Positions 10,641-18,851 of a stretch of 52,524 nucleotides of DNA are shown here, one piece after another. Location of the stretch: NCBI GenBank assembly GCA_002085115.1, contig MZGQ01000013.1:1-52524 (forward strand), in the 5' to 3' direction. The stretch is from Desulfococcus sp. 4484_241. Its GTDB lineage: Bacteria > Desulfobacterota > Desulfobacteria > Desulfobacterales > Desulfosudaceae. Position numbers and translations under genes: made by a program. The first letter of the stretch is position 1. Each line of letters begins with the position of its first letter. Below the pieces are notes generated by a model. It was not told where the DNA came from. It ran no database searches and worked only from the letters and a program-made list of their open reading frames with translations.

Positions 10641-13054
10641 GTCACCCAGCGTTGTGCAGCCGCCAAGATCGAGAGAATACCCAGACCGTTGATGATCTTG
10701 GAACCTTCGAGCAGTCCGCCGGTTCCGGTACCTTCAATTCCCAGTTCATAGGCGGCCATCGCATAATTAGGCGCCGTAACTGCCAGGTCGCCCGCCCCAC
10801 CGGAGGCGTCAATAATGTTTATGCCATTACCATCGATGTTAATTTCGGCGGTAAGGTCTGCATGAGCACCAGTAATAGCGGTCAGTACGTCGCCCACGGT
10901 TGTGCAGCCGTCAAGATCAACGTTGACTTCCTCACCGGTTGTAAGGGTGATACGGACATCATCACCATCCAAAAAGCTGATCCCTGAACCGTCATGAAGG
11001 TCGGCCAGCAAAGTTCCCGCCGTCAGCGTCGGGAGAATTCCCACCCCGGCGCCATCGTTAAGATCACCCAGCGGGGTGTCCGTGGTGAGCGTAGCCGCCG
11101 CCCCCACACCCGTGCCATCGTTCAGATCGGTCAGCAGCGTCTCACCAGTCACGGCAGCCGTGCCAACGCCTTTGCCGCTGTTAAGATAAGCCAGCGGCAT
11201 ATCCACAGTCATACCTTCCATGATGCCGGCATCATTGACAAAACCGCCCATATCCACTGTCCCGGCGCCAAGGTCGATACGTACCGGTGTCAGGTAGGCA
11301 GAAAAATCAAGCAGATTGTCGCCTGCCCCACCGTCGATGGTACCGTTAAAAGTAGCGGTGTTCTCAAATATGAAAGTATCATCACCTGAGCCGCTGACAA
11401 TTGAGGCCACATCACCCGTGGTTTCCAGGGTACTGGTAAAATCATCGGCCAATATCGTGCCGTCGGCCCGGAACGTAAACTCCATGTCGTTGGTAACATT
11501 GGAAAAATCAAGCGTGTTGGCGCCCACGTCAGCGTCGGTGATGGTCGCCGCAAGCCAGTCATCGGAAAAGGCGAAAACATCATCACCGGCACCGCCGGTC
11601 AGGGTGTCCTCCCCGGACAAACCATCGATAATATCGTTGCCGGCGCCGCCGGTTATTTCATTGGCGTAGGAATCACCGACGATGATGTCGCCTGCGGCGC
11701 CGCCGATAACATTTTTAAAATTGCTGATGCCGCCACCTACTCCCGTGGCGGTGCCATCGGCCAGGTTAACTCCAACCGCCGTAGTATAGGCCGAATAATC
11801 GAGGGTATTGCTGCCGCCCTCACCCGCGTTGATATCTCCGGCAAAACTGGCCCCGTCTTCAAAAATAAAACAATTATCACCGGTGCCTCCGATGATGGAA
11901 TCAATCCCGGTTATCGGCTGCAGCACGTTTGTGCCATCGGTCACGGAGATACTGCCGTCAGCGGCAATGATAAACTGCAGATCGGCTTTGACGCCCGAAA
12001 AATCCAGGGTGTCCCTCCCGGTTCCGACCGCGGTAATGGCGTCGTTGCCCCAGTTGTCATTAAAGGTAAACGTATGATCGGCGTTTACATCATCACTGGT
12101 AAATGTTTCGTTCTCTTCGGTGCTGACAAAATCCTCTAAAAGATGGGAATAGGCCGATGTATCCCCGACAACGGCAGGCGTCTCAATTGAGCCGACGTGT
12201 GCTTCCAGGTCCCAGTCGCCGCCCAGATCGGCGGCACCGGTTTGATCAACAGAAGCGGCCACATCGGCCCCGGTCAGCGAAGCCAGTGATTTTACAAAAG
12301 TTGCACCGGTGTCACCTTCAGCTACGTTACACCCATACAACAAAAGATCACCTTCAGCGTCAAGGGATACACCCCACCCGGCCAGGTCTTCGTTGCGTTC
12401 GGCCAGTTCATCAACGGTCAGAAGGTTATCGCCCAGGCGAATGCTGCCATCGTCGCCATGAGAAAAAACATGAACCGCGTCAAGATTGCTGTAGTTACTT
12501 AAAATCTCCGACACCTGATCGATGCCATCGCGTTCACCATCAAGTATATAAATATCAAACAGAGAGCCTTCGTGATTGCGGTTTTCAATCTTCTGCGAAG
12601 CGTTGGCCATATCGATGGTGGTGGCATCTGTACGGTCACCGACAATATCATCCAGCAAGGCATCCCGATCGGTTATGGTTGCATCAACAATAACCACCTG
12701 GCGAAGCCCTGTATCTTTTACCGTCCCGGCATCGTCATGGCCGCAAAGCGGGGATGCCTGCCCGGCATTTTCCCCGTCCGCAGGTGCAGCAACCGCCCCG
12801 TTCGCAACTTTATCCTGGAGGCCGTCTCCGGCCGGCGTGGCGGCAACGTCTTTGAACCGGTCTACGTTTTCCACTACCGGCGCTGATATAAGGCCCAGAT
12901 CTTTGGGATCTACCTGAGAAATACCCAGATCGGCTGAAAGGAGCAGGCGCGGCTCCAGTGCTTCAAGCTGAAAAGGGCGTTCATTGCGGTTCATCCGCTG
13001 TTTTTTGCCCTTAGCCCGCCTGTTTCTCTTGTTGCCTCTTTTAACCCGCAACAT
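10487..13054 (-). CDS. Giant LEPR-XLL / DUF4347 / RTX protein, N-terminal segment
   Basis: The true N-terminus of the giant protein. The start is ATG at 13054 with GGGAG about 9 bases upstream. A basic leader is followed by LEALEPRLLLS (residues 30-40), the LEPR-XLL signature found at the N-terminus of very large surface proteins. A DUF4347 domain spans about residues 118-285, with the landmarks AVHVFSHGDDG and LLLYGCNVAEG. RTX-like modules follow (GGAGNDIIDGLSGEDTLTGG), then three DLNDGTGVG-type short repeats and one flagellin-IN-like repeat. Meaningful sequence ends near 10681; the residues after GSKIINGLG are read in the wrong frame. The gene lies 113 bp downstream of a TolC-type gene on the same strand, which supports type I secretion, but no HlyB or HlyD partner is in the window. 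Confidence 0.88.
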   Translation of the reverse strand: MLRVKRGNKRNRRAKGKKQRMNRNERPFQLEALEPRLLLSADLGISQVDPKDLGLISAPVVENVDRFKDVAATPAGDGLQDKVANGAVAAPADGENAGQASPLCGHDDAGTVKDTGLRQVVIVDATITDRDALLDDIVGDRTDATTIDMANASQKIENRNHEGSLFDIYILDGERDGIDQVSEILSNYSNLDAVHVFSHGDDGSIRLGDNLLTVDELAERNEDLAGWGVSLDAEGDLLLYGCNVAEGDTGATFVKSLASLTGADVAASVDQTGAADLGGDWDLEAHVGSIETPAVVGDTSAYSHLLEDFVSTEENETFTSDDVNADHTFTFNDNWGNDAITAVGTGRDTLDFSGVKADLQFIIAADGSISVTDGTNVLQPITGIDSIIGGTGDNCFIFEDGASFAGDINAGEGGSNTLDYSAYTTAVGVNLADGTATGVGGGISNFKNVIGGAAGDIIVGDSYANEITGGAGNDIIDGLSGEDTLTGGAGDDVFAFSDDWLAATITDADVGANTLDFSNVTNDMEFTFRADGTILADDFTSTLETTGDVASIVSGSGDDTFIFENTATFNGTIDGGAGDNLLDFSAYLTPVRIDLGAGTVDMGGFVNDAGIMEGMTVDMPLAYLNSGKGVGTAAVTGETLLTDLNDGTGVGAAATLTTDTPLGDLNDGAGVGILPTLTAGTLLADLHDGSGISFLDGDDVRITLTTGEEVNVDLDGCTTVGDVLTAITGAHADLTAEINIDGNGINIIDASGGAGDLAVTAPNYAMAAYELGIEGTGTGGLLEGSKIINGLGILSILAAAQRWVTCWTPLLRLIPTLPPKLMPPATASTFLMPPAAMAIFGLPVWLNHRWPGTLA

Positions 13055-13167
13055 CGTCCCATCTCCCGAGGCATCGCATGAATCGCAAGACCTCTTTTAT
13101 GAAGATTAATCTCCCGGCCGACATATCCACCGAATCGGCCTGTTTATCCAGGTCACCCTGGTAATCC

Positions 13168-14652
13168 TTATTCTGGAAGATCCTTGTTCTGAATGTCCTT
13201 ATTCCGGTTGTCCGGCTCCACGTCGCGCTGGCTGACAGGCTCAACCGGATTACCCTGAGAATCGGACTGAAGCCAGCTGTCAACAATGGTGATATCCTGG
13301 TCATCCAGAGTTCCCGCAGCCCGCTTGAGCATCAGGCTGTTAAGGATATAGTCGTATCTCGCCATGGCGTAATTCTGCCGCGCCAGTGAAAGATCCCGCT
13401 CTGCATCCAGCACGGCAAGGATCGTAAAAAGCCCGGACCGGTATCCCTCTTTTTTTCCCTCCAGCGCCAGTTTCTGGGCTTCCAACGCCTCACGGAACGA
13501 TTTGGCCCTTTCAATTGCCGTATTCACGCCGTGATAAGCAACCCAGACTTTCCGTTCAATTGCCCTCATCTGGCGCGTTTCTTCCTGAAGAGAGGCATCA
13601 AGACGATACCTTGCCTCCCGCGTCCTGGAACTGACACTGCCCCCCGCATAAAGCGGCACGGTCATCCGGACCAGAATATCATTTGTTTTCACCTCGCTGC
13701 CTCCACCGAAAAGCGTACCCTCAGTGTCACGCCAGGTATAGTTGGCTTCCAGAGCAAGGTAGGGATAATGGCCTGCTTTCTGTCGCATGACCTCATTCCG
13801 CGCCGACTCGACTTTCTGGCCGGCCGCTTTCAGTTCCGGGTTCTGCTTGTGGGCGGCCTTGATCCAGACCTTTGGGTCGGAGGGATCCGGGGGGATCATT
13901 GGAATCTTATCCCTTAGAGAAGCAAGCTTGCCTGCGACAGGTCCGACAATTTCCTCAAGTGCCTGCCTGGCATTGTCCAGGTCACTGGCGGCCGCTATCC
14001 GGTTGGCCATTACCTCGGCCAGTCTGGCCTTGGCGTCATAAAACTCGGTACGGGTGGAAAGACCGCTGTCAAACCGCCCTTTAATAAGTTCGTAATGTCG
14101 TTTTACGGCCGCTTCTTCTGCGACAGTAGCGGCCATGCGATCACCGGCCTCAAGTACGCTGAAATATGCAGCAGCGACACGAATGGCCAACTCCTGCCGG
14201 GCGGCTTGCAGCTCGGCATCAGCTACTGCGAGCTGGGCTTTGGCCTTTTTGATATTTACAAATGACGCCATGTTAAACAATGGCTGGACAAAAGATAAAC
14301 TATACTCTTTGGTGGGATAGCTGGAGCTGCCGGTCCCGTAAACGGTATTATCCGAACTGACAATTTCCTGGTCCGTTTCTGTATAGACACCCTCTGCAGC
14401 AAGATTTGGCTTCACTTCGGCCCAGGCCTGTTTCAAGATCTCTTCCTGGGCAGCTCTCTCATAACCCATCCCGACAAACCGTGGATCGTTTTTAAGCGCC
14501 AGGCTGAAAACATCCTTAAGGCTGACTGTCTGCGCAAAAGGTGCAGGCACCATGTAAAAAAAGCAAATGGCAGTTAACATCCACACTGCCCGAACTGTCG
14601 ACGTCTGTCGACCCACCTTGCCAACATATGAATACAGTGCAACCCCCATCAT
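13168..14652 (-). CDS. TolC-family outer-membrane efflux/secretion protein
   Basis: Outer-membrane channel of the OEP/TolC family, the exit duct for type I secretion or RND efflux. The 494-residue length is normal for the family. I chose ATG 14652 because AAGGGAG lies about 8 bases upstream and it gives a signal peptide (hydrophobic stretch ending VPAPFAQ, mature start TVSLKD). The sequence shows the two pseudo-duplicated helical halves typical of the family, with LALKNDPRF early and a second half containing QKLALEGKKEGYRSGL. The tail is polar (SQGNPVEPVSQRDVEP). It sits immediately upstream of the giant LEPR-XLL gene, probably co-transcribed, so it is the likely export channel for that protein. 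This is inferred from position. Confidence 0.88.
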   Translation of the reverse strand: MMGVALYSYVGKVGRQTSTVRAVWMLTAICFFYMVPAPFAQTVSLKDVFSLALKNDPRFVGMGYERAAQEEILKQAWAEVKPNLAAEGVYTETDQEIVSSDNTVYGTGSSSYPTKEYSLSFVQPLFNMASFVNIKKAKAQLAVADAELQAARQELAIRVAAAYFSVLEAGDRMAATVAEEAAVKRHYELIKGRFDSGLSTRTEFYDAKARLAEVMANRIAAASDLDNARQALEEIVGPVAGKLASLRDKIPMIPPDPSDPKVWIKAAHKQNPELKAAGQKVESARNEVMRQKAGHYPYLALEANYTWRDTEGTLFGGGSEVKTNDILVRMTVPLYAGGSVSSRTREARYRLDASLQEETRQMRAIERKVWVAYHGVNTAIERAKSFREALEAQKLALEGKKEGYRSGLFTILAVLDAERDLSLARQNYAMARYDYILNSLMLKRAAGTLDDQDITIVDSWLQSDSQGNPVEPVSQRDVEPDNRNKDIQNKDLPE

Positions 14653-14748
14653 CAACCAGCTCCCTTCCTGAATATTTGCAACACCAGCATCGCTGACTCC
14701 TCCCATTACTATTGTCCAAAAACGGATTCTGGACAGCAGTCGATAATG

Positions 14749-14810
14749 GCAAAAGACCATTAAATATAGGCTTTAACGCCGTATGTTATAAGGGACAAAT
14801 GGTCTTTTGC
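14749..14810. repeat. 13-bp perfect inverted repeat upstream of tolC-like gene
   Basis: GCAAAAGACCATT at 14749-14761 is exactly complementary to AATGGTCTTTTGC at 14798-14810, with 36 bases between the arms. It lies about 100 bp upstream of the chosen start of the TolC-type gene. It could be an operator, a leader-RNA stem, or the ends of a tiny element; nothing in the spacer decides between these. Confidence 0.6.
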
Positions 14811-15100
14811 AGGTGATTTAAGGATTAATGCCCTTAGTTTGTAAAAATACCCATTTTGAATTTTAAAGTAATATAGCAAAATAATTAACAAATACAACTT
14901 TTTTTAAATACAACTTTTTTTTAATTTTGGAATCAAAAATTATAAATTCAGGTGGTTATCAATAGGAGCACTTTTTGGGGGGATGGTCAGGACAACAATG
15001 TGGTGGGATATTCTATTGAATTTACTTTAATATTAATTCGGACGCTAATGACAGGGGCACTATTTTTGGTTCTTTTCATAAAGCAGTTTCGGCAACCTGC
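14811..15100. other. AT-rich intergenic region with a 16-bp tandem repeat
   Basis: No gene is supported here. The stretch is much more AT-rich than its neighbours and includes a tandem pair of AAATACAACTTTTTTT units (14890-14905 and 14906-14921). Two similar short blocks, AGGAGCACTTTTTGG near 14964 and AGGGGCACTATTTTTGG near 15053, lie further right. It separates the outward-reading promoter region of the TolC-type gene from the 3' end of a TPM-domain gene. Confidence 0.5.
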
Positions 15101-15742
15101 TTACGGTTCAACGATAAGGTTTTCAAGCTCGTCGGTGTCGTCGGGCCTGACAGGAAAAAAACGGGCCAGTATGGCGCCGGTCTTTTCCACCGCATTGCAT
15201 ATGGCGTCTACCTGTCTGCCCGCCTTGATGCCGGATACAAGGCCGGCCACGATCTCGTCCCATTGGCCCCCGGCCACTTTTTCGTTTATGCCGCTGTCAG
15301 CAAGCATTACAACCTTCCGTTCGAAAACCGAGATAAATATGAGGATGCCGGTCTGCTCTCTTGTCTTGTGAAGCCCGTGTTTGTAAAAATGCACAAACGC
15401 CGCCTCATCGACCTCATCGGCCATTTCCCGGGCCGAGACAAAAAGACGCTTCAGCCATGGGACACGGTTTACTATCGCATGCCATATTACGAAAGCCACG
15501 CACTCAGCGCCCAGAAAAATCCAGATATTGTTTGTGCCGAGCCAAAACAGGGCGCCAAGCAGACGGGTGAAAAGCAGCGCAGTCGGAATCCCCAGGGCAG
15601 CTCCGCCAATCATGGCTGCGGTCGGATAGTGGTAGCTTGCCGGAACCACCATGGGCACGATCTCGCCGGAAGTGGATTGTTCCACCTTCTTTACGGTTTC
15701 TATTATACGCTGTTTGTCCGATTCCGCTAAAAACTGTTTCAT
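15101..15742 (-). CDS. TPM-domain membrane protein
   Basis: About 213 residues, with the TPM domain opening typical of the family (QRIIETVKKVEQSTSGEIVPMVV), two hydrophobic segments (about residues 40-60 and 66-85), and a C-terminal half containing TGILIFISVFERKVVMLADSGI, which matches the conserved ILIFVS...VVILGD pattern. TPM proteins are linked to membrane-protein quality control and, in plants, photosystem II repair; the bacterial role is largely unknown. I chose ATG 15742, since the GTG at 15769 has no ribosome-binding site while AGGT precedes the ATG. It is the last gene of the lemA-TPM-TPM set and is probably co-transcribed. Confidence 0.85.
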   Translation of the reverse strand: MKQFLAESDKQRIIETVKKVEQSTSGEIVPMVVPASYHYPTAAMIGGAALGIPTALLFTRLLGALFWLGTNNIWIFLGAECVAFVIWHAIVNRVPWLKRLFVSAREMADEVDEAAFVHFYKHGLHKTREQTGILIFISVFERKVVMLADSGINEKVAGGQWDEIVAGLVSGIKAGRQVDAICNAVEKTGAILARFFPVRPDDTDELENLIVEP

Positions 15743-15806
15743 CTGTAAAAACCTGTTGCAATGAACCACCTAAATTAACGGCGCCCTTTGATCCCGGGCC
15801 GGATTA

Positions 15807-16682
15807 TCACCAGCCGCCCGAGGCTCCTCCGCCGCCGAAGCCACCTCCGAAACCACCTCCGAAACCACCTCCGCCAAGGCCGCCGCCCCAGAACCCGCCC
15901 CGGCCCGTGATCCCGGATCGGCCGAAGTAGAGAGGCCCGCCGAATATACCTGCAAAAAGCCCGGCAAAAATTCCTATGGGTATAAGCAGCAACAGCCAAA
16001 ACAGCCCTGCCCCGAATATCATCCAACCTGCCAGAGGGAAAAAGATTCCTCCGCTAACCGCCCCCAGCCTGCGGTTGAGCCTGCCAAGTATATTTATCAT
16101 TACCAGTGCGAATATCAGCATGCCAACCATGTCGGAAGACCTGGGCTGCGGCTGGTGATCCGTTCTGTCTCTGTCTGCCGAAAATTCCCCTCTAACCACC
16201 TCGATCATGGTGTAAACGCCGTCCAGTACACCCTTGTCTATATTCCCCGCACGAAATTGCGGCACCATTATGTTTCGGATTATACGGCCCGCAACAAGGT
16301 CGGTCAGTCTCCCCTCAAGTCCGTATCCCACCTCGATCCTTATTTTACGCTCTTTTTTCGCTATGAGCAGGATTGCGCCGTTGTCCTTGCCCTTGTGGCC
16401 TATTTTCCATGCTTCGGCCACGCGGATGGAAAAATCCTCCAGGTTATCCCCTTCAAGCGAGGGAATGGTCAAAACAACGATCTGGGTGGAATCATTCTCC
16501 TCGAGCTGGCGCAGCATGATTTCAAGTTGCCGCACGGTTTGCGCGGATAACATGTGCGCATAATCGTTTACCCTTGCCCTTAACGGCGGGACATCAAGCG
16601 CACAGGCCGTTGCCGCACATATAACTGTAAGCAGGATGACTACCGCAAATGCCAGAACATGTTTTGCCGAGGAACGAATCAT
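15807..16682 (-). CDS. TPM-domain (YgcG-like) exported membrane protein
   Basis: About 291 residues. A signal sequence (LAFAVVILLTVICAATACA) is followed by the TPM domain, with RVNDYAHMLSAQTVRQLE and KDNGAILLIAKKERKIRIE, then a hydrophobic region and a C-terminal glycine tail of GGGFGGG type. This layout (signal, TPM domain, membrane anchor, Gly-rich tail) is characteristic of YgcG-type partners of LemA. It starts just after lemA. ATG 16682 is preferred over the TTG at 16700 because GAAAGAAG sits at a suitable distance. The cellular role is unknown; pairing with LemA is a recurring genomic association. Confidence 0.88.
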   Translation of the reverse strand: MIRSSAKHVLAFAVVILLTVICAATACALDVPPLRARVNDYAHMLSAQTVRQLEIMLRQLEENDSTQIVVLTIPSLEGDNLEDFSIRVAEAWKIGHKGKDNGAILLIAKKERKIRIEVGYGLEGRLTDLVAGRIIRNIMVPQFRAGNIDKGVLDGVYTMIEVVRGEFSADRDRTDHQPQPRSSDMVGMLIFALVMINILGRLNRRLGAVSGGIFFPLAGWMIFGAGLFWLLLLIPIGIFAGLFAGIFGGPLYFGRSGITGRGGFWGGGLGGGGFGGGFGGGFGGGGASGGW

Positions 16683-16706
16683 TGATGCTTCTTTCGTCAA
16701 ACCAGG

Positions 16707-17300
16707 TTACCCTGAAAAATCCACCTTTGGGACAGCTGTTGCACCCTTGTCCGCCTTGAAATACTCTTTTCTTTCCAGGTGAAGCAGCAGCCTGTTTGTA
16801 ATGTTGTATGGGAACTTGCGTATGGAGTAGTTAAACTCCTCCACCGCCCTGTTGTAGCGCTGCCGGGCAACGTTGATTCTGTTTTCCGTGCCTTCAAGCT
16901 GGTTCTGAAGGTCCAGGAAATTCTGGTTGGCCTTCAGCTCCGGGTATTTTTCAACCACTACCATGAGACGGGAAAGAGCGGATGAAAGCTGTCCCTGAGC
17001 TTCCTGGAGTTTTTGCATGGCAGCGGCATTGCTCAGGTCGCCGGGGGACAGGGTAACGGATGTTGCTTTTGCGCGTGCCTCGATCACGGCCTGGAGAGTT
17101 TCCCTTTCATGCGAAGCATACCCCTTCACGGTTGCAACAAGGTTGGGGATCAGGTCCGCCCGTCTCTGGAGGCTGGCCTCCACATCGCCCCATGCCTTGA
17201 AAACTGCTTCCTCCTGTTTCTGGATAGTATTGTATCCGCATCCGACAAGAGTCATTGCAACAGCCATAACTGCTATGATTTTCATCAGCCTGCTTTTCAT
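16707..17300 (-). CDS. lemA: LemA family lipoprotein
   Basis: 197 residues. The N-terminus is a lipoprotein signal, [20 protein letters not shown] with lipobox Cys22, so an inner- or outer-membrane-anchored protein. The LemA signature follows: [20 protein letters not shown], then [19 protein letters not shown], and the C-terminal [18 protein letters not shown]. The helices would form the long coiled coil known for the family. AGGGGAA precedes the ATG by about 6 bases. It heads a three-gene minus-strand unit with two TPM-domain genes, the commonest LemA context. Biochemical function is not established. Confidence 0.92.
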   Translation of the reverse strand: MKSRLMKIIAVMAVAMTLVGCGYNTIQKQEEAVFKAWGDVEASLQRRADLIPNLVATVKGYASHERETLQAVIEARAKATSVTLSPGDLSNAAAMQKLQEAQGQLSSALSRLMVVVEKYPELKANQNFLDLQNQLEGTENRINVARQRYNRAVEEFNYSIRKFPYNITNRLLLHLERKEYFKADKGATAVPKVDFSG

Positions 17301-17544
17301 ATGCTGTTCCCCTTTGAAAAGTTTTCCAGGAAGTTAACCCGTTATATATATTTGAGGTGCGGCCTGTTTGACCGTTACCTGTAGAATATACCAGAAACCT
17401 CAAGGGAGTAAAAGCGCTTTACAACCATTTATCTATCGGGTATAAGTTACTGGTCAAAACAGCCAGCAGACATCCTGAGAATCTGCCTGCATGAAAGTTT
17501 ATGTATTTTTCCCGATATATTAAAAACTTTGCAAAGAGTAAATT

Positions 17545-18207
17545 ATGAAACCTGAACAGGTTCTGGTTATAGCCACCAGAAACAAAGGCAAGACAAAAGA
17601 GATAACAGACCTTCTTGAAGGCAGGGGAGTGGTAATAAAGAACCTGGATGACTTCGGTCCTATCCCCGAAGTCGTTGAGGATGGTGCTACCTTTGACGAA
17701 AACGCCTATAAAAAGGCGAGTTTCACGGCAAGGATTCTTGGATTCCCTGCAATGGCCGACGACTCAGGACTGGTCGTGGAGGCGCTTGGCGGAGCTCCCG
17801 GCGTTCTCTCGGCGCGTTATGCCGGGGAAAACGCAACAGACGAGGAACGCTGTAAAAAACTTTTAGCCGAAATGGAGCATCACGAAAACCGCAGGGCCGC
17901 ATTCGAGTGTGTCATATCCATAGCGGTTCCCACCGGGGCCGCGCTTACCTATGAGGGGCGGTGCGAAGGCGAGATAACGCGCGAACCAAAAGGCCATGGC
18001 GGGTTCGGTTATGACCCGGTTTTTTATTACCCGCCTCTTGGAAAGACCTTTGCCGAGCTGACCAGGGAGGAGAAAAACAGGGTAAGCCACAGGGGCAGAG
18101 CACTGAACGAGGTAGCCCGGGAGTTTGACAAGGTTATGATCTGGATACGCCAGAACATGCCAATCTTTGAAAAAAGCGCGTGTGTGATCGATGACAATGA
18201 TGATTGA
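17545..18207 (+). CDS. rdgB: RdgB/HAM1 XTP/dITP pyrophosphatase
   Basis: Hydrolyses non-canonical purine nucleoside triphosphates (dITP, XTP) to the monophosphate and pyrophosphate, cleaning the nucleotide pool. Family motifs are all present: substrate-binding ATRNKGKTKEI at residues 10-20, metal-site ADDSGLVVEALGG around residue 72, GFGYDPVF near residue 154, and SHRGRAL near residue 182. The length of 220 is slightly above normal, with a short polar tail. The 3' end overlaps the next gene, so the two are probably translated together. Confidence 0.96.
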   Translation: MKPEQVLVIATRNKGKTKEITDLLEGRGVVIKNLDDFGPIPEVVEDGATFDENAYKKASFTARILGFPAMADDSGLVVEALGGAPGVLSARYAGENATDEERCKKLLAEMEHHENRRAAFECVISIAVPTGAALTYEGRCEGEITREPKGHGGFGYDPVFYYPPLGKTFAELTREEKNRVSHRGRALNEVAREFDKVMIWIRQNMPIFEKSACVIDDNDD

Positions 18208-18802
18208 AGACCTGATCAGGAAAAACAGGAGTTGCCGGAGGTTTTACGAAAACCAGCCGGTCAGTGAAGAGCTGTTAAAACAGCTTGTGAATCTTGCAAG
18301 GCTGTCGGCGTCTGCGGCAAACCGCCAGCCGTTGAAATATATCCTTTCCTGGGAAACGGCCAGAAACCGGCTTATATTTCCAGCCCTGGCATGGGCCGGC
18401 TACCTGCCTGACTGGCCTGGCCCGAAGCCTGGAGAGAGACCGGCCGCATACATAATAATCACAGGAGACACCACCATAACGACCAATTTCTGGTGTGACC
18501 ACGGCATTGCGGCCCAAAGCATCCTGCTTGGAGCAAGGCAGGCCGGGCTTGCCGGTTGTATGATAGGCGCGTTTGATGAAAAAAGGCTAAGGTCTGTGCT
18601 TGCCATCCCGGAACATCTCAGGATAATGCTGGTGATTGCACTTGGCAGGCCCAAGGAGCAGATCGTAATCGAAGAGGTTGGGCCGGATGGCGATATAAAA
18701 TACTGGCGTGACGACTCAGGCGTTCACCATGTTCCAAAGCGCAGACTGGAAGATATAATTGTAGATGTCATGGAGACCCCAGGTCGCGGGAAACAGATGT
18801 AA
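18191..18802 (+). CDS. Nitroreductase-family FMN protein
   Basis: 203-residue member of the nitroreductase/FMN-dependent oxidoreductase family. Visible landmarks are the N-terminal IEDLIRKNRSCRRFYENQPV, the SAANRQPLKYI motif that contacts FMN phosphate, and the later HGIAAQSILLGARQAGLAGC helix. The C-terminal YWRDDSGVHHVPKR tail is typical of a Desulfobacterota/Clostridia subgroup. The physiological substrate cannot be predicted. It overlaps rdgB by 17 bases; three closely spaced ATG codons (18191, 18197, 18200) could serve as start. Confidence 0.9.
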   Translation: MTMMIEDLIRKNRSCRRFYENQPVSEELLKQLVNLARLSASAANRQPLKYILSWETARNRLIFPALAWAGYLPDWPGPKPGERPAAYIIITGDTTITTNFWCDHGIAAQSILLGARQAGLAGCMIGAFDEKRLRSVLAIPEHLRIMLVIALGRPKEQIVIEEVGPDGDIKYWRDDSGVHHVPKRRLEDIIVDVMETPGRGKQM

Positions 18803-18851
18803 TTTGGGGTTGTTCAACTATTTTGCTTTTTAAGTAAGGGGGGGTCTGGTC

